Assembly: GCA_031290985.1 (NCBI GenBank)
Contig: JARLJW010000064.1
Location: 1 to 64,000 of the forward strand
Origin: Verrucomicrobiia bacterium
Lineage (GTDB): Bacteria; Verrucomicrobiota; Verrucomicrobiia; Limisphaerales; UBA11358
Length of the DNA stretch: 64,000 bases
Direction of reading: 5' to 3'
Below the pieces are notes generated by a model, which did no database searches, was not told where the DNA came from, and worked only from the letters and a program-made list of their open reading frames with translations. This document shows, piece after piece, positions 34,501 through 44,461 of the stretch. The translations under genes and the position numbers were made by a program. How positions within the stretch are numbered: the first letter of the stretch is position 1; every line of letters starts with the position of its first letter.

Positions 34501-37500
34501 GCCGGTGGCGATTCTTAATGGCACCTTGCAACTCGGTGACGGCACCACGTCCGGCACGATCGGTTCCGGCACGATCACCAACGACGCGACGTTCGTGATG
34601 GATTCGCCGACGACGGTGGCGACCGGGCCGGTCATCGGCACCGGGAACACGACGATTGCGACGGGCACGCTGGCCATCGGCGGCAACAGCACATTGAACG
34701 CGCTCACCTTGGGCGCGAGCGGCACGGCGGGCACGCTGGACCTGGCGGGCAGCAGCCTGTTGATTTCCGCGCTGGCCCTGGATCCGTCGGCGGCCGGCGG
34801 CACCATTGGCAACAGCAGCACCACGGCCGCAGCCTTGATCAGCTATGTCGGTGGCAGCTCCACCTACGGCGGGGTGATCCAGGACACCCTGGGTGCGGGC
34901 ACCAAAGCGGTGAGCTTGTTTGTAAATTCCTCCGGCACGCTGCAATTGAACAGCGCGAATCCCTTCAGCGGCGGCACGGTGATCAACAGCGGCACGGTGG
35001 CGCTGGGTTCGACGGCGGCCACGCTCGGAACGGGCGCGATCACGCTGACCAACGGGAGCATCTTGTCCTTGTGGTCAGGCAACAGCGGCGACCAGGGCAC
35101 GACTTCGCCCGGTAATCTGGCCAACGCCTTGATCATCCCCGCCGGCCACAACGCGACGATCTGGGATGCCGCCCGCGGCACGTTGAGCAGTTCGTTGACC
35201 GGCGGCGGCACGCTGGACCTGCGGGTCAACGGTGTGCGCGGCGATGTGAGCGGCAACTGGAACGCCTTCAACGGCGTGGTCAATGTGACTTCCCGGACGG
35301 GATCGAGCGACGATTTCCGGGTGGCGATCGGGGGCACAACGGACAACTCCTACGCGAATCTTAAAATGAACCTGGGACCCGGCGTGCATATGTATCAGAG
35401 CGTCAATCCGCCGACGGGGTCCGGAACGGAAACCAAGCACAACATTGGTGAGCTGAGCGGTGATGCCGCGTCAACCGTCGGTGGCAACCCGGTGGGCGGC
35501 CGCTTTGCCGACTGGTCGGTGGGCGGGTTGAACACGTCCGTGTCGTATGATGGCAGCATTGTTGACAACACGGGGCAAACCCGCATCAACAAGGTGGGCA
35601 CGGGCAACTGGATCTTGAACGGTGCCAGCACCCACTCGGGGGCGACGTGGATCGTGGGCGGCACGTTGACGGTGAACGGCTCTTTCAGCGCCAGCCCGTT
35701 GACCAATTACGCCTCCGGAACACTGGCGGGCTCGGGCACGCTGTTTGTGGTGGATCTGGAGGCCGGCAGCACCGTTTCACCCGGCGTGGGCGGCGTGGGC
35801 ACCCTGGCGTGCGGCAGTGATTTGACCTTCAACGGCGGCACCAATGTGGTGGATATCGTCAGCGGGGGCGGAAATGATTTGATCACGGTGGGGGGCAACT
35901 TGAACCTCACCGCCGGAGCTGTCCGGTTGGTTGTGAGCGGCACGTTGCCCAACGGCACGTATCAGTTGATCACCTATGGCGGATCCTTGAGCGGCGGGGT
36001 CGCGAATCTCAGCCTGAGCGGCTTTGCGCAACCCGGCCAGACGGCCCGCCTGTCGGACACCACGCCCAATGAAATTGACCTGGTGGTGGAAACGCCCGCG
36101 CCCAAAGATCTGGTCTGGGGCGGCGCGAACGCGGCGGATGCGCTTTGGAACATCGCCAGCTCGGTCAACTGGAGCAACGCCCCCGGCCCCGGGCTGACGA
36201 TCTTCAACAACAGCGACAGCGTCACCTTCGACGACTGGTCCCCGGGCAACACCACCATTGATGTGCGGGCGGCGGTCCAGCCTTCGGCCATCATGGTCAC
36301 GGGTGCGCAAACTTATGTTTTCGGCACCACGACGGCGGGCAGGTTTTCCGGCGCGACGAACAGCCTGATTTTGAAAGGCACCGCGACCGTGGAGCTGGAC
36401 ATGGTGAATGACTATGGCGGGCCGACGACCATCGGCAGCGGGAACACGCTGACGGTTGGCAACGGCCCCATCTCCGCCAGCCTTGGCAGCGGCCTGATCA
36501 CCAACAACGGCGTGCTGGTCTTCAACCAGACGAACAATCTCGCGCTCACCAACATCGTGGGCACCGGGAGCCTGACCAAGAACGGCAACGGCACGCTGAC
36601 GCTTACGGGGACCAACGCCTACACGGGTGCCACGACCATCGGCACCGGCTCGACCCTCCAGGTGGGCACGGGCGGCGCGACCGGCGGGTTGCTGGGCAGC
36701 GTGACGGATGATGGCACCTTGCTCATGAACCAGTCCGGCAACGTGATCCTGAACAACCCCATCAGCGGCACGGGCATATTCACCCAGAATGGCACCTCGG
36801 TGATGACGATGAACGTGGCCAATACGTACCAAGGCAACACCTTTATCAACCATGGCGTGCTGAAATTGGGCGCCAATGATGTGATTCCGGATGCCGTTTC
36901 AGCTCCCGGGAGCACTGGCTGGTTGATTCTGGATGGTAATGCCACCAATGCAGGCACGCTGGACTTGAACGGGTTCAATGAGACGGTCAATGTGTTGCAA
37001 GGCCTGAGCAACACGGTTCTGGGTGACATCACCAACAGCGCCGCGAGCGGCACGAGCACGTTGACGTTCGGCAATGATTTTAACACCGCCATCAACGGCT
37101 ACTCCGGCCTGATCACGGAGAATCCGGCGGGTGGCAAGATTGCGCTGATCAAGCAGGGCATCAGCACGAACATCTTGACCGGGGCCAACAGCTACAGCGG
37201 GGGAACCATCGTAAAGGGTGGCGCCCTGATCCTGGGCAACGGCACGGCGGCCGGCAGCGGTTCCATCACCTTGAGCAACGGGGTGGTTTTGGGTTTGCAA
37301 CAACTCGGCAGCAGTTCCATTTTTGTGGGCAACAGCATCATCACCGGAGCGGGGATGGCGGCCACGCTGACGAATGTGCCGACCCAGGTGGGCAATGCGT
37401 TTAGCGGCCTCTTTTTCTCCGGCGATACGGACAGCAGCAACATCATCGCCAGCTCCATTTCCTTCAACAGCGCCGCCGTGAAGCAATTCCAAGGATTCAA

Positions 37501-38569
37501 CGGCACGGTGCAGGTCGCGACGACTGGCGGATTGCGTTTCTCCGCCTCCGCGCTGGGAACCAACGGTGGCGACAATACGACCTTTGACATCCAGGGCACG
37601 ATCAACACCCGCAACGGCTCGTCGGCCGGTCCCGGGGTCTCGCTCGGGGCGCTGACGGGTTCCGGTTTCCTGACGGGCGGGGCGAATGCCGCCGGCCCGA
37701 GCACTTACATCATCGGCGCCAAGGGGATTGATTCCAGCTTTTCCGGAACGATCCAGGACAGCGGCAATGGCAATGTCGGCATCGTGAAAACCGGTGCGGG
37801 CAAGCTGACCTTGAGCGGCACGGTCAGTTATACGGGCAACACCACCGTGAACAACGGCACGCTGGCCCTGGTGGAACCGGTGTCGCTCGACAGCAGCCCG
37901 ACCCTCACCCTGGGCGGCAGCGCGGCGGTCCTTGATGTTTCAGGGCGGGCGGACGGGACGTTGAACCTCGGCCTGGCCAAGGTGCAAGCCTTGAACGGCA
38001 TCGGCACCATCACCGGCAGCCTGCTGGAGGCGGCGAATTCCTCGGTGCGCGTTGGTCTGGGGACGTTGACGGTGTCCACGGCGGCGACTTTCAATGGCGG
38101 TCTGACGGTGCAGGTGAACCGGACGAATGCGATCACGCATGGCGAAGTGGTTTCGCCGAGCATCACGGTGACGGGACCGTTGACGGTGTCGAACATCGGT
38201 CCGGCGCTGCAGGGCGGCGACACGTTCCAGTTGTTCAACTCGGCGGTGACGGGTTTCTCGGCCACGAACCTGCCGGCGCTGACGGGTGCGATGTACTGGA
38301 CCAACACGCTGGCCGTGGACGGCCGCATCGCGGTGATCAACCCGGTGAACACCAACGCGCCGCCGATCCAAACGGTGGTCAACGGCACGACGCTGACGTT
38401 GAGCTGGCCGACGAATTCGGGCTGGACGCTCCAGATGCAGACGAACAGCCTGGCGACGGGCCTGGGCACGAACTGGGTGGATTACATCCCGGGCAGCACG
38501 GGCGTCACCACCACGAACATCACGCTGGATCCGGCCAAGCCGACGGTGTTTTTCCGCCTGAAGCTCTGA
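31589..38569 (+). CDS. giant secreted autotransporter-associated beta-strand-repeat protein 1
   Basis: 2326 residues. Signal peptide (about 1-31, LLLLAGLFAAWNASA), then a TWTGGAGTANWSDAGNW-type start and dozens of beta-strand repeats such as GSLTKNGNGTLTLTGTNAYTGATTI and VKAGRGTMNVSVAQYYTG, the typical right-handed beta-helix pattern of autotransporter-associated repeats. Composition is dominated by Gly, Thr, Asn and Ser with few charges. There is no C-terminal beta-barrel; instead it ends in a module shared with the next gene (LSWPTNSGWTLQMQTNSLATGLGTNW, then VFFRLKL). Probably a surface or extracellular fibre-like protein; ligand unknown. An own palindromic site precedes it and a strong terminator follows. 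Confidence 0.9.
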   Translation: MKSTMLSIKQTKISGLLLLAGLFAAWNASAATGIDTWTGGAGTANWSDAGNWSGVNAPPLLGDTPVFGTVGTGGAILNMNLVTPNTNFLGLTFSAVAPSFVLNGGTITSTGGIVDNSTNLETVNLNLIFDATRSLNAAAGGTLQMGGVISGAGGVTKNGGGTVILTNANTYTGTTAANAGTLKLDFSAAGAPASNIVRNTSVLSLGGGTYSINGAPSVTSAQTNASVTFASGASAITVVSGASGTAYLTLGAITRNNTSTIKINVPSSGAVSTTSGTASTVLVGGNGSAAYAYVTDSSGNVMDFAAKDSGNTFIGAGATQASAQYSSPTGTGNITVNGTFGTAVMDIVNGTGIRLGNNENLTDGIRFNAPGAWFIDTASANRLLTTTAFLVTFNVGPNNVTLSGAGGVRQLTSGGDLIFMQDNTLGEFLMTGGAMATGSSSSATALVKAGRGTMNVSVAQYYTGQTYVNEGTLVINQDGGVGAVGTGAQLNLNGGTLVGNANFTLDNAGANIRAVALGNNGGGLAAAAGFTLTVDGVIGGAAGTGPLTIGIPASTLNGNVAGLVPGTGTGTPNTAINASGTVIINGANTFTGGAVLQSGTVNINGINALGGANYGGLTFNGGTLQYSNTLSSGSDLSISNGITVSAGGGTIDLNGNSVTYANAIGGGGSGVLTVASTAGGGGLTLSGASTYTGNTTISGGKLVLGSSSSLLSKNITVGSGAGLDVSALSYTLAGGKTLAGSGVVTGSVTAASSSTLIPGTLGTAGTLSFSNNLTLSTGETNYFDLSSTTSGLNDRIVVAGTLNLSGTKSVIAINFTGIPSAGRYKLFTYGSKTGTAAANLTTNTFTGSSIGTLTARLDDSVAGEIDLLLTSAHVPTAITWLGDGSLNNWDTTSLNWSSPTSKYFDSDFVTFDDSGSASPAMNLTTALAPGSVKVNAAQNYTFSGPGQLGTGSLTKDNSGTLLVLTTNSLPGPVAILNGTLQLGDGTTSGTIGSGTITNDATFVMDSPTTVATGPVIGTGNTTIATGTLAIGGNSTLNALTLGASGTAGTLDLAGSSLLISALALDPSAAGGTIGNSSTTAAALISYVGGSSTYGGVIQDTLGAGTKAVSLFVNSSGTLQLNSANPFSGGTVINSGTVALGSTAATLGTGAITLTNGSILSLWSGNSGDQGTTSPGNLANALIIPAGHNATIWDAARGTLSSSLTGGGTLDLRVNGVRGDVSGNWNAFNGVVNVTSRTGSSDDFRVAIGGTTDNSYANLKMNLGPGVHMYQSVNPPTGSGTETKHNIGELSGDAASTVGGNPVGGRFADWSVGGLNTSVSYDGSIVDNTGQTRINKVGTGNWILNGASTHSGATWIVGGTLTVNGSFSASPLTNYASGTLAGSGTLFVVDLEAGSTVSPGVGGVGTLACGSDLTFNGGTNVVDIVSGGGNDLITVGGNLNLTAGAVRLVVSGTLPNGTYQLITYGGSLSGGVANLSLSGFAQPGQTARLSDTTPNEIDLVVETPAPKDLVWGGANAADALWNIASSVNWSNAPGPGLTIFNNSDSVTFDDWSPGNTTIDVRAAVQPSAIMVTGAQTYVFGTTTAGRFSGATNSLILKGTATVELDMVNDYGGPTTIGSGNTLTVGNGPISASLGSGLITNNGVLVFNQTNNLALTNIVGTGSLTKNGNGTLTLTGTNAYTGATTIGTGSTLQVGTGGATGGLLGSVTDDGTLLMNQSGNVILNNPISGTGIFTQNGTSVMTMNVANTYQGNTFINHGVLKLGANDVIPDAVSAPGSTGWLILDGNATNAGTLDLNGFNETVNVLQGLSNTVLGDITNSAASGTSTLTFGNDFNTAINGYSGLITENPAGGKIALIKQGISTNILTGANSYSGGTIVKGGALILGNGTAAGSGSITLSNGVVLGLQQLGSSSIFVGNSIITGAGMAATLTNVPTQVGNAFSGLFFSGDTDSSNIIASSISFNSAAVKQFQGFNGTVQVATTGGLRFSASALGTNGGDNTTFDIQGTINTRNGSSAGPGVSLGALTGSGFLTGGANAAGPSTYIIGAKGIDSSFSGTIQDSGNGNVGIVKTGAGKLTLSGTVSYTGNTTVNNGTLALVEPVSLDSSPTLTLGGSAAVLDVSGRADGTLNLGLAKVQALNGIGTITGSLLEAANSSVRVGLGTLTVSTAATFNGGLTVQVNRTNAITHGEVVSPSITVTGPLTVSNIGPALQGGDTFQLFNSAVTGFSATNLPALTGAMYWTNTLAVDGRIAVINPVNTNAPPIQTVVNGTTLTLSWPTNSGWTLQMQTNSLATGLGTNWVDYIPGSTGVTTTNITLDPAKPTVFFRLKL

Positions 38570-38591
38570 GGGATTGAGCTGGTCATTTCAC

Positions 38592-38630
38592 GGCGCGCAA
38601 CCGCGGCAGTGGTTGCGCGCCTTTTCATTT
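38592..38630 (+). terminator. intrinsic terminator after giant protein 1
   Basis: Perfect 11-bp stem GGCGCGCAACC (38592-38602) with GGTTGCGCGCC (38611-38621), 8-nt loop, followed by TTTTCATTTT. Confidence 0.9.
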
Positions 38631-38704
38631 TCCGCCGCCGGGGAGGCAGGAATTTTCCCGAGCCGGCGAAGCGCGGAGGGGCAACATTGAAACTGGTGAG
38701 GGTC

Positions 38705-38722
38705 ATCGCCAGAACTGGCGAT
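38705..38722 (+). promoter_or_regulatory. palindromic operator site 3 (before giant protein 2)
   Basis: ATCGCCAGAACTGGCGAT, both arms exact. The right half extends TGGCGATGG, and a -10-like TAATAA (38741-38746) follows after 16 nt. Confidence 0.75.
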
Positions 38723-38812
38723 GGTAAGAATTTAAGGATGTAATAAGCTCCTGAGAACACCCTTAGTTTGAAACCCGACAACACTCATTTGTCTTTTCCA
38801 AACCCAACCCAG

Positions 38813-41800
38813 ATGCCAACCATGAACACCAACCTCGACTGCCCGACCGCGCCCCGCAATCAGCCGCCCCAAAGAATACGCCAGTTTTTGCAGGCCATGA
38901 CAGCCGCGGCAAGTTTGACCGCGGCCTTGCACGTTGAGGCGGCGAGCCAGACGTGGACGAATGCGCCGGTGAGCGGCTCGTGGTCCAATGTGTTAAACTG
39001 GGTGGCCAAGGCGGCCCCGGGAGATATTAACAACAGCACAGCCAACACGGTGAACTCGGATATTGTCACCATTAACAGCCCCATCACCGGGGGAATCGGC
39101 GGGGCGGGCAACCCGATCGTGCCCGATGACGCCACGGTGAACGGCGCGCGGAGCCGGCGGGTTTGCGGCATCGTTTTTGACACGACTAATTGCGGCGCCT
39201 ATGTGATCGCCTCGCCCAGTCCGACGCTCTTATACACGGCGGATAATCCGGCCACGGGCATACTTTTTGTCTGCCACAATACCGGGACGAACGCGCAAGG
39301 CCTCCCGCTCGGATCCATCCGGATCAATGATTCGGTCACCAACAGCCAGAAGGTGATCGTTCCCTTGTATGTCAGTTTGCCTTCCAGCACGGCCGGGATT
39401 TACAATCTGGTGAACAACTCCACCAATCCGGGGGTGACGTTGACCATCAACTCCATCACGCATGATGGCGCCACCTCGCGGGGCACCGTCTTTGTGCTGG
39501 ACGGCACCAATACGGCACCCAACGTGGTGACCAATCTTTCCGAAGGGCCTTCGGCGGCCACGGGAACCGGCGGCGGCGGCATCACCAAGCAGGGGCCGAA
39601 CACCTGGATCATCACCGGTCCCGGGACATTTCTCGGTTCTTCGACGATCAACGTCATTAACGGCTTGCTGATCGTCCGCGACCCCGCTGCCTTTGGAACG
39701 GCCTTGACCACGCCGATCAATGTCAGCAGCTTGGGCACGCTGCAAATTGACGGGGTGTCCCTGAATCAAAACGCGGTGACGCTTGGCGCCTCCGGAACCG
39801 TGCGGATGAACGGCAGCGGCACGCTCAACGGCATTACGGTTTCCAACATTCTCAGCACGACGGCGACCAATGCCACCACCAGCGCCACCGACGTGGAGAC
39901 CCTGGGCAACGCGTTGAACCGGGTCACGGGCGGGGCGGTTTCTTCCGTGCTGCATTTTACCGGACCGGGAACGATCCTGATGGATTATGCGAACAATTTT
40001 GCGGGCCGGTATTCGCTGGATTCCGGCACGAACCAGCTTTCCGATCCCGGTGCGCTGGGCGCGGCGGCGAACTATAACCTGAATGCGGGGGCGGTGCTGG
40101 ATGTGACCCCCTTGACGACCGGATCGGGCACTTACACTTTCACGCCCAAAGCGATCAGCGCCAATGGCACGGGGACCGGGGTGGGCACGACGGCTTCCAC
40201 GGTATATCTTGATCCGTCGGGCATCTTTGATTTCGGTTCCAAGGCGATGAACCTCACGTATGCCCCCGCCGCCACCAACGGCGATCTGACCCACCCGGTC
40301 ATCTATGCGCCGCAGGGCAATTTAAACTTCAATGGCAATTCCATCACGGTGGTCAACGCCTCGGCGCAGCCGCTCAATGCGGGCACGTACACGATAGTGA
40401 AGCAGGCCAGCGGGACGGCCACTTCCAGCGGCGCTTTTGTGACGATCGTGACGGGCAGCGGCCTGGCACCGGGCATGGTCGGGGAAATTGTGGCCGCCGG
40501 GGGCAGCCTGAACCTGCTGGTTTATGCTTATACGCCAAAGAGCCTCGTCTGGACCGGGACGGATCCCCTGTTGCCGGCGACGTGGGACCGGCAGGTGAGC
40601 ACCAATTTTTTGAACGGGGCGACGCCTTCTGTGTTCAACATTTATGACAGCGCGCTCTTTAACGCGACCGGAATTGGGCAGCCGGTGGTCACGCTGGCTT
40701 TCACCCTGGTTCCTGGCGGGGTGACGGTGGATACGACCGCCGGCAATTACACCTTCGCCGGGAGCGGGCAGATCGCCGGGGGCACCAGTCTGGTGAAAGT
40801 CAACGCCGGCACCTTGTTCCTGAACACGGTCAACACGTACAGCGGCGGCACGGTGATCAGCAACGGGGTGATCCAGGTGGGGATTGATAACGCCATTCCC
40901 AGCACCGGTCTGGGTGATGTGACCAACGCCAGCCCGGCGGTGCTCGACCTGAACGGCCATCAGGACACCATCGGCGCCCTGGATGGCAACGGCACGGTGG
41001 ACACCACCGGCGGCAACGCCACGCTCTCCGTCGGCGGCAATGATAATAACGGCACGTTTAGCGGTTTGCTCACAAACTCCACCGGCACGTTGAACCTGAC
41101 CAAGGTGGGACTGGGCACGCAGGTGTTGACCCGCTCCAACACATATGCGGGCACCACGGATATTGAGCTGGGCGTTTTGAAACCCTTGGATCCCTTGGGG
41201 CTTGGCGGCGGTGCCAGCGCCCTGGTGATCAATGGCGGAACCCTGGACCTGGCCACCAACCTGATCGTTCCCAGCCTGGCGGGCACTGGCGGGTCGATTG
41301 CGAACCTTTCCACCACCGCGACGAACATCCTCACGGTGCTGGCACCCGCGACGACTTCCTATGCGGGTTCGATTGTGTCGGGGGCCGGCAAAGTGGGCTT
41401 GCGGTTGCTGGGCGGCTCGCTGCGGATGACGGGGGCCAACACCTATACGAACGGAACATTTATCGGCAGCGGCGCCACGTTCCAGATTCATAATTCACCG
41501 GCGGCGGTGGCCGGCCCGTTGATTGCAAGCAATACCGCGACCCTGGGCCTCTCCGGCGGCAGCACTTCACCGGGCACGCCGGCCACGGTCACGACGGTGG
41601 ACGGGGCGACGGTGACGTTCACCTCCGGCGCGGAAGGTGAAACCTGGGGCGGACAGTTCCTGGGCAGCGCGAGCGCGACCAACCGGTTTACCTCCGCGGT
41701 ATCCATTGGCGGCGTCGCCTCATTTTCAAATTTCCTGGGCGTGGTGCAGATCGCCCTGGCGTCGGGCAACTTCCGCTTTTTCAACGGCGCCGGGGTGAGC

Positions 41801-44251
41801 GGGGGTGACAACACCACCTTCGAGTTCGACTCCGGCAACGTTCATACGCGCGATGCGCAGACGGTGTCGCTGGGTTCGATCCGGGGCGGCAGCAGCACCT
41901 GCGGCATCAGCGGCAATGGCACGGCGGGCACGGTAGCCACCTGGGCCATCGGCGCGAAGAACCAGAACGACTTCTTTGAGGGGTACATCAACCTCAGCAA
42001 CAATCTGGTGAAGACCGGCACCGGCACGCTGCAACTGTACGGCGTGGCGGTGGTCACAAACACGGACAATGCCACTTTTACCAACTACCTGTTCACACCG
42101 GTGATCAATTATCTGGGCTACACGACGGTGAGCAACGGGGTGCTGCGGGTGGTGGCGCCCAACCAGCTGACGAACTGCACCTCGATCACCCTGGCCGCGG
42201 TCGGCACGGTGCTGGATGCCTCGCAGATGGGCTATGTCAGCAACCAGCTCAGCGTGGATGACAACGTGACGCCCACCAATTCGTATGTCGTGACGAACGG
42301 CATTTTGGTGGTGCCGGCATCCACTTTCGCCGGCATACCCCAGACCCTGGCCGGCTTCGGCACGGTGAAGGGCAACGGCGTGATCAGCTACGGCACGATC
42401 AATCCGGGCAACGCCACCGCGGGCGGCACGTTGAGCATTTCCAACGGCCTGACCATCCATGCGGGGGCGACGAATTATTTCGACCTGTCCGACGACCTCA
42501 CCGGTCTGGTCAAGGCCAGCGACCTGATCAATGTCCAGGGCAATGTGACGCTGGCGGGCGCGAGCGTCGTCGGCATCGGCGCCTTGAACGGCGTGGTGAA
42601 GGCGGGCAAATATACGCTGATCAAATACTCGGGCAATCTCATCAATGAAAGCGGCATCGTGCCGCCCGGCCCGGTGGCGAACCTTTCGCTGGGCGGGCTG
42701 TTTACCGCCACGTCGCGCGCGACGATGGTGTTGAGCAACGCGCCGGGCGAACTGGACCTGGTGGTGGTGAGCCTGAACAGCAAGAACCTGACGTGGTCGG
42801 GCGATGGCGTGAGCAACCTGTGGGACGTGGTGAACAGCTACACCTTCACGAACAACGGCGCGCCGATCCAGTTCTACCAGCTCGACCTGGTGACGTTTGA
42901 CGACAGCGCCACCAACTACAATGCGCTGCTGGCGGGCACGGTGGTGCCGAGCAGCCTCACGGTGAACACGGCCACCAACTACTCATTCGGCGGCTCGGGC
43001 AACATTGGCGGCACGGTCACGTTGTTCAAGACGGGCACCGGCTCCTTGTTGCTGACGAACGGGGCGAACAGCTTCACCGGCGGCGTGGTGATCAGCAACG
43101 GGCTGGTGAGCGTGGGCGCGGACAGCGGAGGGAACCAAAACGACCTCGGGCTGGGCACGGGCCCGGTGACGGTCAGCACGGCCGGCGCGGAATTGCGGTT
43201 CGGCGGCAACGGGGGCTCGACGGTGGTGAATCACTTCGTCACCAACGCCATCATCCTCAACGGCGGCATGGTCAAGGCGCAGGACGGCGCGCAGCACCTG
43301 ACGAACTCCACGGTGACGGTGGCGGCTGGCGGGGGCACGCTGGCGACGGTGTACTCGACGAAGAACCTGGTGCTGGATTCGCCGCTCCTGGGCACGGGCA
43401 ATGTGATCATCTCGGCGGTGCCGGCGGGAACGAACGTCGCGGCGGGCGCGGTGGTCTTGAACAACCCGGCCAACTTGTTCAGCGGCACCATCAACATCAT
43501 CACGAATGCGACGCTTACGCTGAGCGGTTGGGCCGGGGTTTCCAACAGCCCGAGCATCAACATCCAACAGGGCGGCATCTTGGATGTGACCGGACGGACG
43601 AACGCGTTTACGACCCTGGTAGCCGGCCAGACCCTCATGGGGAATGGCGTGCTGCGCGGCAACCTGACCGCCGCCAGCGGCTCGACCATCGCCCCGGGCG
43701 CGGCGGCGGCGACCATCGGCACGCTGACGGCGAATTCCGCGAAGACCACGATCACCCTGGGCGGCACCGTGGTGATGGACATCAACCGGGGCGCAACGCC
43801 AAACAGCGACCGATTCGTTTCCGTCACCAATATATTTGGCGGCACGCTGACGGTGAACAACCTCGGCACGCCGCCGTTATTGGGTGACTCTTTCACGCTG
43901 TTCACCAGCGTGACGAACCTCGGCGCGTTTGCCGTGACCAACCTGCCGGCGTTGTCCAACGGCTTGGGCTGGAGCAATTCGCTCGTGCTCAACGGCAAGC
44001 TGACGGTCATCGCGGTCACGACGGTAAACACCAACGCGTTCACGCTCACGAACAGTGTGAGCGGCAATGTGCTGACGCTCTCCTGGCCGGTGGATCACAT
44101 CGGCTACCGCCTGCTGGTGCAGACCAATTCCCTGGCGAATGGTCTGGGCACCAACTGGGTGACGGTGCCCGGCTCGACCAACGTGAGCACCGCCAGCTTC
44201 ACCATCAACCCGACCAACGGCACCGTGTTTTACCGGATGATTTATCCGTAA
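38813..44251 (+). CDS. giant secreted autotransporter-associated beta-strand-repeat protein 2
   Basis: About 1812 residues from ATG 38813 (ATG 38822 equally possible; a TTG at 38768 would extend it). The N-terminus has a signal-like stretch (AMTAAASLTAALHVEAAS) followed by TWTNAPVSGSWSNVLNW. It consists of beta-strand repeats (GSLVKVNAGTLFLNTVNTYSGGTVISNG and similar) and ends in the same C-terminal module as protein 1 (LSWPVDHIGYRLLVQTNSLANGLGTNW, then VFYRMIYP). It is a tandem paralogue of the upstream gene and, like it, lacks a translocator barrel. Own palindromic site and terminator. Confidence 0.9.
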   Translation: MPTMNTNLDCPTAPRNQPPQRIRQFLQAMTAAASLTAALHVEAASQTWTNAPVSGSWSNVLNWVAKAAPGDINNSTANTVNSDIVTINSPITGGIGGAGNPIVPDDATVNGARSRRVCGIVFDTTNCGAYVIASPSPTLLYTADNPATGILFVCHNTGTNAQGLPLGSIRINDSVTNSQKVIVPLYVSLPSSTAGIYNLVNNSTNPGVTLTINSITHDGATSRGTVFVLDGTNTAPNVVTNLSEGPSAATGTGGGGITKQGPNTWIITGPGTFLGSSTINVINGLLIVRDPAAFGTALTTPINVSSLGTLQIDGVSLNQNAVTLGASGTVRMNGSGTLNGITVSNILSTTATNATTSATDVETLGNALNRVTGGAVSSVLHFTGPGTILMDYANNFAGRYSLDSGTNQLSDPGALGAAANYNLNAGAVLDVTPLTTGSGTYTFTPKAISANGTGTGVGTTASTVYLDPSGIFDFGSKAMNLTYAPAATNGDLTHPVIYAPQGNLNFNGNSITVVNASAQPLNAGTYTIVKQASGTATSSGAFVTIVTGSGLAPGMVGEIVAAGGSLNLLVYAYTPKSLVWTGTDPLLPATWDRQVSTNFLNGATPSVFNIYDSALFNATGIGQPVVTLAFTLVPGGVTVDTTAGNYTFAGSGQIAGGTSLVKVNAGTLFLNTVNTYSGGTVISNGVIQVGIDNAIPSTGLGDVTNASPAVLDLNGHQDTIGALDGNGTVDTTGGNATLSVGGNDNNGTFSGLLTNSTGTLNLTKVGLGTQVLTRSNTYAGTTDIELGVLKPLDPLGLGGGASALVINGGTLDLATNLIVPSLAGTGGSIANLSTTATNILTVLAPATTSYAGSIVSGAGKVGLRLLGGSLRMTGANTYTNGTFIGSGATFQIHNSPAAVAGPLIASNTATLGLSGGSTSPGTPATVTTVDGATVTFTSGAEGETWGGQFLGSASATNRFTSAVSIGGVASFSNFLGVVQIALASGNFRFFNGAGVSGGDNTTFEFDSGNVHTRDAQTVSLGSIRGGSSTCGISGNGTAGTVATWAIGAKNQNDFFEGYINLSNNLVKTGTGTLQLYGVAVVTNTDNATFTNYLFTPVINYLGYTTVSNGVLRVVAPNQLTNCTSITLAAVGTVLDASQMGYVSNQLSVDDNVTPTNSYVVTNGILVVPASTFAGIPQTLAGFGTVKGNGVISYGTINPGNATAGGTLSISNGLTIHAGATNYFDLSDDLTGLVKASDLINVQGNVTLAGASVVGIGALNGVVKAGKYTLIKYSGNLINESGIVPPGPVANLSLGGLFTATSRATMVLSNAPGELDLVVVSLNSKNLTWSGDGVSNLWDVVNSYTFTNNGAPIQFYQLDLVTFDDSATNYNALLAGTVVPSSLTVNTATNYSFGGSGNIGGTVTLFKTGTGSLLLTNGANSFTGGVVISNGLVSVGADSGGNQNDLGLGTGPVTVSTAGAELRFGGNGGSTVVNHFVTNAIILNGGMVKAQDGAQHLTNSTVTVAAGGGTLATVYSTKNLVLDSPLLGTGNVIISAVPAGTNVAAGAVVLNNPANLFSGTINIITNATLTLSGWAGVSNSPSINIQQGGILDVTGRTNAFTTLVAGQTLMGNGVLRGNLTAASGSTIAPGAAAATIGTLTANSAKTTITLGGTVVMDINRGATPNSDRFVSVTNIFGGTLTVNNLGTPPLLGDSFTLFTSVTNLGAFAVTNLPALSNGLGWSNSLVLNGKLTVIAVTTVNTNAFTLTNSVSGNVLTLSWPVDHIGYRLLVQTNSLANGLGTNWVTVPGSTNVSTASFTINPTNGTVFYRMIYP

Positions 44252-44305
44252 GCGGTTTGCCCGTTTGCGGATAAACGAGTTGCCTTGGTTGGAAAATCAT
44301 CACCT

Positions 44306-44334
44306 GGCCCGCTGCGGCGGGCCGGGTTTTTTTT
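44306..44334 (+). terminator. intrinsic terminator after giant protein 2
   Basis: GGCCCGC (44306-44312), 4-nt loop, GCGGGCC (44317-44323), then GGG and eight T residues. Confidence 0.9.
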
Positions 44335-44358
44335 GGGGCGGAAGGGGCATATCAAGGG

Positions 44359-44376
44359 GTCGCCATAATTGGCGAT
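44359..44376 (+). promoter_or_regulatory. palindromic operator site 4 (before pseudopilin 1)
   Basis: GTCGCCATAATTGGCGAT, one base off in the outermost position. A -10-like TATATT (44398-44403) follows the extended right half-site after 19 nt. The gene starts at 44462. Confidence 0.72.
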
Positions 44377-44461
44377 ACCCAGATAGAAATAAGCACGTAT
44401 ATTTATCACAACGCCCATTTTAACTGATTTAAGCACCAGTCGCTTTTTTAAACGAATACAT

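Noticed and set aside
31555-44098. Many long open frames on the minus strand opposite the giant protein genes (for example 35777-36853, 36619-37095, 40322-41491, 43231-44067)
   Set aside because: They are antisense shadows caused by the repetitive, stop-poor Gly/Thr/Asn codons of the plus-strand genes. They have no family likeness and overlap each other in different frames.
31589-44251. Classical type V autotransporters
   Set aside because: No C-terminal beta-barrel translocator is visible; only the passenger-type repeats are present.
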